From: Branchinecta lynchi
Taxonomy: Eukaryota; Arthropoda; Branchiopoda; Anostraca; Branchinectidae
Assembly (NCBI GenBank): GCA_023053575.1
Contig: JAKZAP010000021.1
Location: 4,857,790-4,921,789 of the forward strand
Direction of reading: 5' to 3'
DNA length: 64,000 bases
Below, piece after piece: positions 56,901 through 61,380 of the stretch. A program made the position numbers and the translations under genes. The first letter of the stretch is position 1, and each line of letters starts with the position of its first letter. Below the pieces are notes generated by a model. The model worked only from the letters and a program-made list of their open reading frames with translations. It made no database searches and was not told where the DNA came from.

Positions 56901-57244
56901 GTCCGGTTTCCGTTTATTCAGAGACATCCAGTACGTACCACACCTCGCTTTTTCCGGATACAACTTCGCCGAGTGCTTCCAAGTGCCATCCTGCAATTGT
57001 TGGAGTTCCGGAATCCAGGAGGGGTGAATCTGCCACCAGTCCGGGATCTGATAGTTCAGAAACCTCCATTGGCTACCAGACCCTGCGTTTTCCGCATACA
57101 GCTTTGCAGAATACTATGTACCATATGGCCGTGATTCCGGCATTGAATTACCCAATTTTGTGGCCGAATTACCCTGTGCCATATTTGTCTCGGTATGGGC
57201 TGCCTTCCTCGTTGTATGATTTAAACCGGAGGCCTTCGGTTTAA
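23198..57244 (+). CDS. T-box transcription factor, five coding exons
   Basis: The spliced reading frame gives 522 residues. Exons are 23198-23322, 45916-46043, 49661-49800, 51549-51689 and 56210-57244, with intron phases 2, 1, 0, 0, all GT-AG. Visible T-box landmarks in order are LWREF and [16 protein letters not shown] and [45 protein letters not shown] and NPFAKAF (about residues 24-200). T-box proteins are nuclear, sequence-specific DNA-binding regulators of development. The junction after VTAYQ is a commonly conserved T-box intron position. The domain is divergent: the usual PR before HIV is PH, and the Asn after VTAYQ is Ser. The 320-residue tail is Ser/Pro/Thr-rich with five tandem repeats. 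ATG 23198 is the first in frame after an upstream stop near 23127. The T-box subfamily cannot be settled by eye. All splice sites and the frame are intact, so the gene looks functional. Confidence 0.93.
23492..23670. mobile_element. TTAA-type MITE, partial copy 3
   Basis: Left end TTAAAGTTTAACTGAAAAGC and TGAATTATTTGGAATCTTCT match copies 1 and 2. The right inverted end is missing. It lies about 170 bp into intron 1. Confidence 0.6.
23906..24012 (-). mobile_element. LINE 3' end with (ATCA)n tail
   Basis: ATCAATCAATCAGTCAATCA followed by TTTATTTACTTCGTGATAGC reads on the minus strand as a LINE 3'UTR ending in a tetranucleotide tail. No coding part is preserved. Confidence 0.45.
24013..24352 (+). 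mobile_element. LINE 3' end with (TTAC)n tail
   Basis: A terminal RT-like coding remnant ([28 protein letters not shown]) is followed by a 3'UTR and GGCGGGTTATAAACAAATTA plus TTAC repeats. Homologous to 19380-19556. Confidence 0.6.
24353..25799. repeat. Diverged local tandem repeats
   Basis: Units near 24510, 24630, 24720 and 24850 share TCA-AGTTCAGCTCCTTGACC-like text and TTTGCGCAACTGATTC. A TAGTTTC-rich palindromic stretch lies at 25000-25120. No gene recognised. Confidence 0.4.
25800..26245. mobile_element. GAGCGTGTTCCACCC MITE, diverged copy
   Basis: The left end AGCTTGTTCCACCCTTCTAA and the CGTTCCAACCTTCTCAGAA block match copies at 43956, 49826 and 59351. The right end is unclear near TGACGTCATGCGTAGGAACG. 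Confidence 0.6.
26246..27390 (+). repeat. Repeat block with GCGCCGCAGGCG units and a G-run
   Basis: GGGGCGTCGCAAGGAC with a 20-nt G-run lies at 26547-26589. GAGCGCCGCCGGCAGAAATT occurs at 26805 and GAGCGCCGCAGGCGAGATTT at 27001. No coding sequence recognised. Confidence 0.45.
27391..27640 (+). repeat. GGGGCGTCACG element with AACAGTCG(TTTTT) tandem units
   Basis: GGGGCGTCACGACTGGGGGG leads into four to five units of about 30 bp resembling GAAAACAGTCGGTTTTTTT, ending GCAAAAACAGTCGGTAAATG. The same element is split by insertions at 37834-42254. Confidence 0.6.
27800..30565 (+). mobile_element. Family 2 DINE-1/Helentron-like element with a tRNA-like insert
   Basis: Starts TTTTTATGGCACTTGAGCAT and its inverted copy ACTCAAGTGCCATA, then (GTCTGTCG)n at 27853-27907, then many GATGAAACTTGGCAGG / CATGAAACTTGACATATGTC modules with G-runs. 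It ends CAAGTGCCATATGAGCTTTC, AGCTCTTGTT. A segment of about 280 bp (28130-28390) is duplicated at 28390-28620. ORFs of 60-100 residues within it follow the module periodicity and are not genes. Confidence 0.85.
28094..28166 (-). tRNA. tRNA-derived sequence (pseudo-tRNA or SINE head)
   Basis: The minus strand reads GGCTCAGTGGTAGAAAACTC (A-box-like), an anticodon-arm-like GACTGGCAACCAGAAG and GGTTCCTGGCTCGATTCC (B-box-like). The arms pair poorly and the acceptor stem is not convincing, so it is unlikely to make a functional tRNA. A degraded half copy lies at 28392-28438 as part of a local duplication. Confidence 0.5.
31505..31804 (+). CDS. Hypothetical Cys-rich repeat ORF, copy 1
   Basis: 99 codons. 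It contains two related segments of about 47 residues with the pattern GTPxSKSCKPxIAEDD, then [13 protein letters not shown], then [12 protein letters not shown]. No signal peptide and no family I recognise. Codons upstream of the ATG are homologous to the internal repeat, so the ATG is a repeat-born start. It could be a small expressed protein, part of a larger spliced gene, or a fortuitously open minisatellite. Confidence 0.3.
   Translation: MGTPASRSCKPIISEVDCSITAAYYLQAPCMSYNWEPNCSYHRIHRKQITGTLTSKSCKPLIAEDDYEPTVDCCIHVPYMSHNWYRLFLVLVCTLLLKL
32356..32799 (+). CDS. Hypothetical Cys-rich repeat ORF, copy 2 (longest)
   Basis: 147 codons. The same two Cys-rich segments are followed by a tail ([20 protein letters not shown] and [20 protein letters not shown]) that is amphipathic and lysine-ended. 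In the other two copies this tail is cut off by frameshifts. If the locus is a gene, this is the least damaged copy. Function unknown. Confidence 0.33.
   Translation: MGTPDCKSCKPIIAEEDCSITADYYLQVPCISYHWKPNCSYHLIHQKQITGTATSKSCKPLIAEDDYELTVDCCLKVPYMSQNWYRLFLVSVYLTTEVVSPFEIFKLVYLMKEFLYQQMDDIFFDQLINGYRLPSSKKKFYLSWFKR
33437..33769 (+). CDS. Hypothetical Cys-rich repeat ORF, copy 3
   Basis: 110 codons, very close to copy 2 through [10 protein letters not shown], after which a small deletion shifts the frame ([12 protein letters not shown] replaces the copy 2 tail). DNA outside the ORF is equally similar, so conservation cannot be attributed to protein selection by eye. Confidence 0.3.
   Translation: MGTPASKSCKPIIAEDDCSITADYYLQVPCISYHWEPNCSYHRIHRKQITGIPTSKSCKPLITEDDYGLTVDCCLKVPYMYHNWYRLFLVSMYLTMKLSTPLKFSNWCIS
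34021..35157. other. Unassigned sequence
   Basis: Holds the inverse hairpin AAAGTGTTGCTCTCGCAACA at 34580 that may close the repeat block begun at 30.9 kb. The 126-residue ORF at 34853-35233 runs into the hAT-type element and shows no domain. Confidence 0.3.
35158..35913. mobile_element. Non-autonomous hAT-like element
   Basis: Termini CAGTGTTGCCACA and TGTGGCAACACTG are inverted. The flanks ATAATAAA and GTAATAAA match at 7 of 8 positions, fitting an 8-bp hAT target duplication. Subterminal regions repeat GTAGCACTTTTT-like words. There is no transposase ORF. Confidence 0.75.
35930..36350 (-). pseudogene. LINE 3' fragment with (ATC)n tail
   Basis: The minus strand reads [20 protein letters not shown], then [19 protein letters not shown], resembling the C-terminal end of other LINE ORF2 remnants here, then a 3'UTR and (ATC)n at 35932-35950. 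Truncated at its 5' side. Confidence 0.5.
36538..36937. mobile_element. MITE with GTTGGGCGATATT ends, rich in ATCGATA words
   Basis: TTGTTGGGCGATATTTAGG and CGAATATCGCCCAACAC are inverted termini. Both subterminal zones contain runs of CGATATTTCGAT-type words. The 92-residue minus ORF spans the AT-rich centre and ends in these repeats, so it is not a gene. Confidence 0.7.
36938..37833. other. Unassigned; two GCGCCGCAGGCG-type units near 37530 and 37690
   Basis: AAGCGACGCAGGCGAAATTT and ATGCGCTACAGGCAAAATTT belong to the repeat family also seen at 8.4-9.2 and 26.8-27.8 kb. No gene recognised. Confidence 0.35.
37943..39240 (+). mobile_element. Family 2 DINE-1/Helentron-like element
   Basis: Starts TTTTTATGGAACTTGCAGCT and CTCAAGTGCCATATAGGGAT. 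Modules carry GATGAAACTTTGCAGG, AATGAAACTTGATATC and GATGAAACTTGGTGGG. It ends CAAGTGCCATATGAGCTTCC, AGCTCTTGTT. Flanking T-runs could be a target duplication. Confidence 0.85.
39307..42137 (+). mobile_element. Family 2 DINE-1/Helentron-like element with three-phase module array
   Basis: Starts TTTTTATGGCACTTGAGCTT / GAAGTGCCATATAGCGATTG and (GTCNGTCG)n. The GGCAGG-type module recurs at 39420, 39864, 40297, 40719 and 41154, with AATGAAACTTGAT-type and GGTGGG-type modules between. The higher-order period is about 430 bp made of three subunits near 145 bp. A 54-nt G-run lies at 41433-41486. It ends CAAGTGCCATATGAGCTC, GTAGCTCTTGTT. Confidence 0.88.
41433..41486 (+). repeat. 54-nt poly(G) tract
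   Basis: Uninterrupted G-run inside the family 2 element, at a position where sister modules carry 8-14 G. The true length is hard to sequence and may vary. Confidence 0.85.
42655..43898 (+). repeat. Satellite-like units of about 155 bp
   Basis: TTCGCGTTTCTCC / TTTACCCACxTTTACGAGAA / TAAATCAATCTATCTGGTG / CAGTTAATTAG recur at about 42660, 43500, 43655 and 43800. The first unit is separated from the rest by an insertion (42815-43490) that starts with GAATGAATATATTTATTACC, a LINE-tail-like sequence. Confidence 0.7.
42815..43490 (-). mobile_element. Probable LINE 3' end plus unassigned sequence
   Basis: GAATGGATGAATGAATATAT at the left edge resembles the (GAAT)n tails of minus-strand LINEs at 5.0 and 46.1 kb. 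No clear RT motif follows. Confidence 0.35.
43899..45556 (-). mobile_element. Family 2 DINE-1/Helentron-like element, carrying a MITE
   Basis: Left end AACAAGAGCTGGAAGCTC..ATGGCACTTGC, right end GACCGACCGACAGACAGACC, CGGCAAGTGCCATAAAA. The interior has CAAGTTTCATCC modules and a 37-nt C-run near 44961-44997. The AT-rich block at 44280-44700 matches 500-960, showing common descent with the first element. A GAGCGTGTTCC MITE is inserted at 43956-44260. Confidence 0.8.
43956..44260 (+). mobile_element. GAGCGTGTTCCACCC MITE
   Basis: Termini GAGCGTGTTCCACCCTTCTA and GTAGGGTGGAACACGCTC are inverted. The interior has multiple AGTTACTA words and TGACGTCATGCGTAG. ORFs of 83 and 90 residues on opposite strands are fortuitous. 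Confidence 0.8.
45916..46043 (+). CDS. T-box gene exon 2
   Basis: The acceptor is TTACAG|GCGACTC and the donor is AGTG|GTAAGT, phase 2 in and phase 1 out. It encodes [20 protein letters not shown] through [12 protein letters not shown], the second conserved block of the T-box, including the GRRMFP-like and GLDP motifs. It lies 360 bp after the end of a minus-strand family 2 repeat and 64 bp before a LINE 3' end, so the exon is closely boxed in by mobile DNA. Confidence 0.92.
46107..46925 (-). pseudogene. Two LINE 3' fragments with (GAAT)n tails
   Basis: The minus-strand ORF at 46529-46197 reads [33 protein letters not shown] and [10 protein letters not shown], the usual C-terminal region after the RT in several LINE clades. 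Tails are GAATGAATGAATGAATTACT at 46107 and GAATGACTGAATGAATTTTA at 46612, implying a second insertion from 46612. Both sit in intron 2 just after exon 2. Confidence 0.7.
47134..47510. mobile_element. MITE with ACACTGTCAGAAG ends (copy 1)
   Basis: TACACTGTCAGAAGTTCCAT and ATGAAACTTCTGACAGTGTA are inverted. Longer inverted arms continue (GTTATGACC, ACACTATTTCGTGCC, ACACCTTCAATxGGTAAAAA). The centre contains part of another AACAGATAACA MITE, so it is nested. Confidence 0.8.
47586..48133. repeat. Family 1-like and other repeat debris in intron 2
   Basis: GCAACACTTCACGTT and CGTAGGTCTAGTTTTCTTGC occur twice (47056-47130 and 47645-47700) around the MITE. CCGGAATCCGGCCAGAACCGG at 47518 belongs to a family 1 unit. 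No gene. Confidence 0.5.
48134..48220 (-). mobile_element. Family 1 element reduced to its two ends
   Basis: AAGACCAAAGGTGTCGATGG, GATCCCAAAAATC is followed almost at once by GCGATGTCATAGGTATCCC and CTTACGTTTTCGGATCCCAA. The internal units and GTCY tract are gone. Confidence 0.7.
48512..48680. mobile_element. TACACTGTAAAA family MITE (copy 2)
   Basis: TACACTGTAAATAG and a degenerate right end GTTAGTGTA flank a long palindrome (AAGTTAACTGCAGTATTTGC..GCAAATACTGCAGTTAACTT). TA dinucleotides at the ends fit a Tc1/mariner-type target. Confidence 0.7.
48971..49324. mobile_element. MITE with ACACTGTCAGAAG ends (copy 2)
   Basis: CACTGTCAGAAGTTTCATAA and TTATGAAACTTGTGACAGTG are inverted, with inner AACAGATAACA arms repeated. 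The 66-residue ORF (49047-49247) occupies the loop and has no recognisable domain. Confidence 0.75.
49661..49800 (+). CDS. T-box gene exon 3
   Basis: The acceptor follows a pyrimidine run (TTTTTTGTTCCAG) and the donor is AATCAG|GTAACT. It encodes [20 protein letters not shown], then [18 protein letters not shown]. The HPxSPxxGxxW and FxKLKLTNN motifs are T-box hallmarks. The 81-residue ORF at 49475-49720 is in a different frame and ignores the splice site. A MITE begins 26 bp after the donor. Confidence 0.92.
49826..50130 (-). mobile_element. GAGCGTGTTCCACCC MITE at the start of intron 3
   Basis: GAGCGTGTTCCATCCTACTT and AAGGGTGGAATACACTC are inverted ends, and the interior matches the copy at 43956-44260 in reverse. 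It begins 26 bp after the exon 3 donor. Confidence 0.8.
50737..50923. mobile_element. TACACTGTAAAA family MITE (copy 3, best preserved)
   Basis: TACACTGTAAAAAAAAATC and GAAACCTTTTACAGTGTA are inverted. The centre is the shared GGGATTAATCTTGTC / CTTATCCCATTAGAGATAAG palindrome. TA on both sides. Confidence 0.8.
50924..51500. repeat. Family 1-related fragments in intron 3
   Basis: AAGACCAACGGTTTCGATGG, GATCCCAAAAATT (51098-51129) is a minus-oriented family 1 3' end, and CGAAATCGAATGTCTAATCG upstream belongs to its units. TGGCCATATTACAGTTCAGC and GCGCTGAACGGGAATATGGCC (51151-51180 and 51417-51442) form an inverted repeat. Confidence 0.5.
51549..51689 (+). CDS. T-box gene exon 4
   Basis: The acceptor is TTTGCAG|ATTCAT and the donor is TATCAG|GTAAGC, phase 0 on both sides. 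It encodes [16 protein letters not shown], a loop of about 20 variable residues, then [17 protein letters not shown] and AVTAYQ are diagnostic T-box motifs. The Arg usually found in HKYxPR is His here. The intron position after AYQ matches many animal T-box genes. Confidence 0.92.
51701..51861. mobile_element. TACACTGTAAAA family MITE (copy 4) at the start of intron 4
   Basis: Same palindromic core (GCAGTATTTGGTACTGGG, GAGATAAGATTAAT) and right end GAGAAACTTTTTACAGTGTA. The left end is eroded. It starts about 12 bp after the exon 4 donor. Confidence 0.7.
52070..52124 (+). mobile_element. Family 2 5' end stub
   Basis: TTTTTATGGCACTTGCACTT, CGTGCCATATAGCGATCACA and TTTCTGTCAA match the 5' end of family 2, then the match stops before the GTCY tract. 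Confidence 0.7.
52424..53026 (+). CDS. Unrecognised 200-codon open frame in intron 4
   Basis: The frame is open from after a TGA near 52420 to TAA at 53024-53026; the first usable start is near 52511 (not ATG), with an ATG at 52562. Visible stretches include [20 protein letters not shown] and [18 protein letters not shown] recognise no domain. Its last codons run through the dispersed TTTCGGCCCTTCTT motif (52945-52990), which argues that it belongs to a retroelement rather than a host gene. Composition is more coding-like than neighbouring sequence, but this is weak evidence. Confidence 0.25.
   Translation: MCDISAIKISYFKFSKFLLGFPISFSNSQLVSNFKVKDPVSVLRKKMTKFYKKKSFGSPPNPQPVHIFVTLNWLKNIPKEGLIGDICSFLKLFVTDIRTDAKWSKSQSLETLFRICIRFSAGNVNGSRTDRDDTWYSSFRCPLREKSYAGVQYGNVHLLKQWLKKESATMFDGDISALLGKGSPQHVVGGRNEPAMFPSF
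53131..56154 (+). mobile_element. Family 2 DINE-1/Helentron-like element, interrupted by a LINE
   Basis: Starts TTTTTATGGCGCTTGCCGAT, CCGTCGGTCGGTCGGTC, then GGCAGG, AATGAAACTTGAT and GGTGGG modules at 53250, 53394, 53515, 53660, 53803 and 53955. It ends CAAGTGCCGTATGAGCTC, GTAGCTCTTGTT, 56 bp before exon 5. A LINE splits it at 54572-55736; the sister copy at 41.7 kb shows the uninterrupted order (CTAGATGA..GATCCGACAACG). Confidence 0.85.
54572..55736 (-). pseudogene. 5'-truncated LINE ORF2 (C-terminal half, 278 codons open)
   Basis: Upstream of the open frame, 55730-55530 reads [17 protein letters not shown] and [11 protein letters not shown], the end of an RT domain, followed by a stop. 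The open frame 55513-54677 begins [18 protein letters not shown] and contains a zinc-knuckle-like [18 protein letters not shown] (CxxC-x9-H-x4-C) typical of some LINE C-termini. The tail at 54572-54600 is (ATATG)n. No endonuclease or catalytic RT motif remains, so it is not autonomous. The long intact frame suggests a young insertion. Confidence 0.85.
56210..57244 (+). CDS. T-box gene exon 5 (T-box end, repeat-rich C-terminus)
   Basis: The acceptor is TCCTTGCAG|TCAGCT. The first 20 codons complete the T-box ([17 protein letters not shown]). A basic stretch ([15 protein letters not shown]) follows and may act as a nuclear localisation signal. Next come five tandem repeats (protein residues about 247-478), then a hydrophobic, Tyr/Pro-rich tail ([15 protein letters not shown]) and RRPSV before TAA at 57242. 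The open frame extends upstream of the acceptor to 56165, but those codons are intronic by homology. The tail probably has a regulatory or activation role; this is inference. Confidence 0.92.
   Translation, partial: SALITRMKIMNNPFAKAFRGLKSRRQKDGQGKREDCQGEEHPLNLTTRPDRTGSISPLNLPSSPSGESYPESVAIRRRKSAGSPVSDASASSSLHQSSHFPDTIPTNISTLHPFSAESDPEFEIGRRHAIRPVSGSSETSNEHQTSHFPDTTSPNISVLHPGSAELDPESGLRKRRKSATSLVSDSSETSSVYRKPRFPDSTSLNISALHPVSAESDLEFGMRRRRKSDISPVSVYSETSSTYHTSLFPDTTSPSASKCHPAIVGVPESRRGESATSPGSDSSETSIGYQTLRFPHTALQNTMYHMAVIPALNYPILWPNYPVPYLSRYGLPSSLYDLNRRPSV
56414..57109 (+). repeat. Five in-frame coding tandem repeats in the T-box C-terminus
   Basis: The Phe of the FPDT or FPHT motif recurs at protein positions 278, 326, 376, 426 and 472, spacings 48, 50, 50 and 46. 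Each unit has the order [18 protein letters not shown], a variable Tyr/His stretch, [10 protein letters not shown], [13 protein letters not shown]. The last unit is degenerate. Units differ at many sites, so the array is not a fresh amplification, and no unit breaks the frame. Confidence 0.85.
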
Positions 57245-57836
57245 AATTCCCTAGCAAAAGCCTTGAACCCTAGTTAAGCGCCGTAAGATTCACCAGGACC
57301 TTGGCCCTATTCGGGGACAACGGCGTCCTCTGTGTTCTATGTATATTGCACAGTCTCGAACACAATTGACCCCCGCCAGCCTCCTGGATCTTCTCAAGCG
57401 GATATTCTAGTGATGAAGATCGTGTCATGGATTTCGAGCACTGTGTCACTGATGTGAAGACATTTGCTACAGGATGTTTTTCGGTCGGATATTACCCAGT
57501 TCGAGCTGGAAAAAGAATCCGGAAGCAAAAATTAACTGTGTCACTGATGCGACAAATCCTCTTCAGTACTTTTTCCAATCGAATCGCTTCCCCTCCTGCT
57601 TCAGGCGGTAAAAGAATCTTGATTGTTTTTGCGGAGTTCCAAGATCAGCAGACCGAGTGGTTCTACATTTTCAAGATCCTCACCCACTTTGTCTCTGAGA
57701 TGATTGGGAGGGGGACTTTTTTTTAGCTCGACTGAAGGCTACTGTATATACGTCTTGTTTGTGCTGTGATTTACGTACCTAATTAACCAGTACTTGGTAA
57801 AGATCTCTTGATTTGATTTATGAAAGTTGTATTTGG
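57245..57836 (+). other. Probable 3'UTR of the T-box gene
   Basis: Sequence between the stop and the first AATAAA with no recognised repeats. The 99-residue ORF at 57427-57726 lies entirely in it and shows no domain. Confidence 0.5.
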
Positions 57837-57842
57837 AATAAA
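57837..57842 (+). terminator. Candidate poly(A) signal of the T-box gene
   Basis: AATAAA occurs about 590 bp after the stop codon and is the first canonical hexamer I found downstream. It implies a 3'UTR of roughly 600-620 nt. The sequence from 57245 to 57836 shows no recognised repeat, fitting a UTR. Confidence 0.5.
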
Positions 57843-58139
57843 CCTTATAGGAACCTTAGGTTGGTGATGCGTAAACATTTGCAAACTTTGGCAAGAATTT
57901 GGCTAGTGTCTGCACGCTACTATTTTATATCGAAAAATTTAAACTTTTGTGTTCGCGTCAAAACGCAGACACTCTGCGCTCTCTGTGGGAATTCACCTTA
58001 CTCGAGGCCAGCGCTCCAAGCGGACTAGTTTCTGGAAGCCCTGTCTTACTGTCAACACTCGTGATGAGAGGTATTGAGCAGTGTAGCTGTCACGCAAATC
58101 TTACATTGCTTGGGAAGCAGATTGCAGATTTTTTTTTGG

Positions 58140-58712
58140 ACACGGAGTTCTTCAATCTATCAATCTTTATTATTCGAAAACATTCCTTACGGTATTAACA
58201 AGAAACCGAATATTTGTTATCTCGTCAAACATAACTATATACAATCACGCTTTGGACATAGCCAAATATTCAATTACACAAGAACAAGAATTGCAACAAA
58301 TTAAAACGCTAAACATTCAATAATTAATATAAAAAAGAGGAAAAGAATTTAAAACTTCGCGTTCAAAAAACCGCGCATGAATTGCCCGAATGGGTTGGAG
58401 CTTAGGAACTGGTTGTGCTGCCATTCTCTGTGGCCTTGTGCGGTCGGGAATGTGGGGAGGGTGAAGGATGTGCCGATGGTTGGGGTCTTCCAGTAGTTGT
58501 TCACCAAACTTGGTAGAAAGTTGGTGTCTACGGTTTGACAAAGATGCGAGACCAAACTCGTTAAGAAGGGAAATGTACGGGATTTTGGGGGATTTTGATA
58601 CTATTAGTAAAGAGCGGTACTGGATCCTCTCGAGGCGTTCCGACTGCTCCCGTGTTAAACCGAAATGCCAAACCGGACAGCAGTATTCAAGGGATAACGA
58701 GGCAGTCTAGTT
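58140..58712 (-). pseudogene. LINE ORF2 C-terminal fragment (CR1-like)
   Basis: From 58712 the minus strand reads one frame: SLEYCCPVWHFGLTREQSER, LERIQYRSLLIVSKSP, FGLASLSNRRHQLSTKFGEQ, HPPHIPDRTRPQR, ending NSFPLFYINY at 58317. This LEYCCPVWH...LERIQ...RR order is the standard tail of CR1/L2-type LINEs. The 3'UTR continues to about 58140. 5'-truncated. Confidence 0.8.
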
Positions 58713-58784
58713 ATAGCACCCCTCCCCTTCACTTTACTGGAAGTAATGTTGGCTTTCTTTTGTCTATAGTAGGCTTTCTTCATT

Positions 58785-59165
58785 GAGGACCTTAAAGGAC
58801 CTGTCTTGCCTATAATACTAACCCAACCTCCTTCCATAATCACTTCATATATTTCTAAACCCGGAGACCGCAATTTCGTACGGTACATTCCAACCCGTCT
58901 AACAGAAACACGCTGATTTTCTCACTTGCGGTGTTTTGCATGCTGTCGATGGTCGTCTGCGAGAAGTTTTTCCATCAGAAAAAATGGTTATATAAATTAT
59001 TTACCTGCTTTTGCTACAAGTCAACGGGTCTCGGAAAAGGCTTAAAACAACCAAAACCGTATGTTACTTGTACAGCCGACTTTTAAAGTATCCAAATATT
59101 TTAAAATACCGTAAGTTGAAGAGTAAATAGGGCGAAGGGTCCTTTAAAATCTGGAATTGAGCATT
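58785..59165. repeat. Dispersed repeat, uninterrupted paralog of 20030-21330
   Basis: Collinear with 20060-20177 plus 21066-21330. At the point where the 20-kb copy carries a family 1 element, this copy reads CCCGTCTAACAGAAACACGC, an empty site. Confidence 0.7.
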
Positions 59166-59350
59166 TTCTGAGCTTCGCTTCATTAGCCATTGAAATTCAA
59201 ATTCTCCGCACTAAATGAACTTTGTCCTGTCGGTACAGCAATGCATACCCTGAACTACTACCGCTTGAGATGAACTTGTATTTTTTGTAGGTATAAAATA
59301 GGCTGGCTTTTCAGTTAGACTTATGGCGAGACTAACTTTTCGTCGTTTAT

Positions 59351-59629
59351 GAGCGTGTTCCATCGTAGATACTACACATGACGTCACGAATTCTGGCTTT
59401 TTGCCGTCAAGGCTGGAACGATTTTTCTATTTTCCAGCAGAATACCGTGCTACGGGCGAATCCGAGCAATCACGTTACAGAGATGCGTAGTTACCACGCT
59501 TAATACGCTCCCGAGCATGGTATGCAGATAGTTAATATTAGTTGGAACGTTCAGCGTAGTAACTTTTCGAGACGTTGGGACGGAAATAGTAACTTATAGC
59601 TACTATTGTTAAAAGGGTGAAACACGCTC
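59351..59629 (-). mobile_element. GAGCGTGTTCCACCC MITE
   Basis: GAGCGTGTTCCATCGTAGAT and AAGGGTGAAACACGCTC are inverted, with TGACGTCACGAATTCTGGC inside as in the other copies. Confidence 0.75.
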
Positions 59630-59826
59630 CGTGTTTCAGCAAAGCTACCCGGCCAGTGGCATGGCATGAGTTCGAAACCGCTGTGTTCCTCCTGTTCACT
59701 CCTGTTATGGATTCGCTTTTGAGAGGAATTCGCTTCGCTTTCCAAAAGTAGTGGAGCGCAGAACACTTTTGGAAAGTAAAACAAGTTTTAGCCGAAGTCG
59801 CAAAAACTAGCTGCACGCGGGTAAGC

Positions 59827-60285
59827 TATAATAATAATAATAATAATAATTTTATTTAAACCCTCCATACAAATACAATGTAAATGGTCGGAGGAGTTGG
59901 TAAAGAAACAAAAGAAAAAGGAAAAGAAAAGAGAATTACACAACAATACGATACAAAATTAAGCTGCGATAACTAAAAATAAGCCAAACAAGAACAAACT
60001 TGAGTCACATAACTATACCAGGCTAGCCAGTGGAAAATCGTGCAGTTTTCTACTTCGATTAATGAAACGACTGGTTAACTCATTCATTTTTTCAATTATT
60101 TCAAAAATATGGTACCTTTGTGATATGTAAGAGTTTCGGAACCATATGGGAATTCCCAGTAGATATTTGCAGTACCGGAAAAAATTAGAACGGACTTGTT
60201 TACGCTCAGTTTTATTCAAGGAATTCCACAGAGGGGTTAAAAAGAAAACATGGGGCGCGAACATGGCCAAATTTTCCAAACCGCC
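59827..60285 (-). pseudogene. LINE ORF2 C-terminal fragment with (ATA)n tail
   Basis: Minus-strand frame from 60279: HVFFLTPLWNSLNKTERK, RSNFFRYCKYLLGIPIWFRN and ELTSRFINRSRKL, typical of the extreme C-terminus of some LINE ORF2 proteins. The tail is ATAATAATAATAATAATAAT at 59829-59849. 5'-truncated at the next repeat. Confidence 0.7.
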
Positions 60286-60296
60286 GCGCGGGTAGC

Positions 60297-60470
60297 TTTT
60301 TGGGATCTCAAAACGTAAGTGACGGGATGTCTATGACTTCGTAAGAGTTGTCCGTCACGATAACTGTGGAAGGGGTTGAGATGTTTTGTTCAAACTTGGT
60401 GGGAGAATCCATTGGGTCAAAGTACAGGTCAAGTTCATAGATGGGCAATGTATTTGAGAAATCGGTCCGT
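60297..60470 (+). mobile_element. Family 1 element 5' end (3' end at about 62268-62300)
   Basis: TTTTGGGATCTCAAAACGTA, GTCTATGACTTCG, GTTGTCCGTCACGATAACTG and GATGTTTTGTTCAAACTTGG match copies A and B but lack the expanded GTCY tract. A matching 3' end (GGGATCCGATCGAAACCTTT, GGTCTTGTT) lies at 62272-62300, so 60297-62300 may be one copy filled with other insertions. Confidence 0.65.
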
Positions 60471-60856
60471 TTTATATATAAATATATGAATTCTGATATC
60501 GATAAAAATTGGTTGGGGGAGGTAGGTGTACCCGAGAAAGAAACGGTGAATTTGGAAATACCGTTTATTCTTGCCTCAGATAGATAGATCCTGGCGGAAT
60601 CTAGTCAGAACAAGAAGTTTTCGAATGCGCCTGATTGTCTGGTATGATATCTTAGCGAGAAAGTATGTTCAATTGGCTGTTGCTCAGTAGTTTGTTAGAA
60701 CGGTATCAAATGCAAGGGTGTCCCGACACCTACCTGCGGCTTCAGAATTTTACCGGAATTTTTCGAGGTTTTACCGGAAATTCTTCGTAGTGAGAAACTC
60801 TAGAATACTATTGTGTTCTACCTTTGATTATGTGTTACAAACAACGAAAAATAGGC

Positions 60857-61100
60857 TCGTTAAAATTTAACTGTAAAGCCAGCTTATTTATAAACATGAT
60901 ATTTGAATCCACTGAAATATTTTGACACCTCTCGAGGGATTTTTTATTTTTCCACCCGGGTCTCTAGTAATGTTGTAAGTAAAACGTCCGCTGCTTGCAC
61001 GACAAACCAAAAGTCATTCAGACGCGGAGAATTTGAATTTGAACAAAATCGTGCATTTTCAGCGCTGAAGGTGCGACATCGGAAAAGTTACTCCTATACA
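60857..61100. mobile_element. TTAA-type MITE, partial copy 4
   Basis: GTTAAAATTTAACTGTAAAG, CCAGCTTATTTAT, CACTGAAATATTTTG and GGGATTTTTTATTTTTCCA align with the left half of copies 1 and 2. No inverted right end found. Confidence 0.55.
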
Positions 61101-61380
61101 AAAATGATTTAATCTGATACTTTTATTCTATTTTTCGGCAATGCCTTTTTCCAAGCTTTTTGGCCCAAAAGGCCGCCATAAAGTAACTCATTTTCATCGG
61201 GTTTTCAAGAAGATTTAAGTGAGTACGTGATATGTTATTAGACTCTGGAACTCATCTCGATTCGGTTAAAATTTATGATTGACAGTTAACAATAAAAAAT
61301 CTTCGAACTTCAACCAACTCTACATGTTTATTCGTCGCTTTTTATGCTTTTCTGTTGTTCGCAACACATCCAATTTCACA

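Noticed and set aside
57427..57726. 99-residue ORF after the T-box stop codon
   Set aside because: Lies wholly in the probable 3'UTR before the poly(A) signal, with no domain and no splice context.
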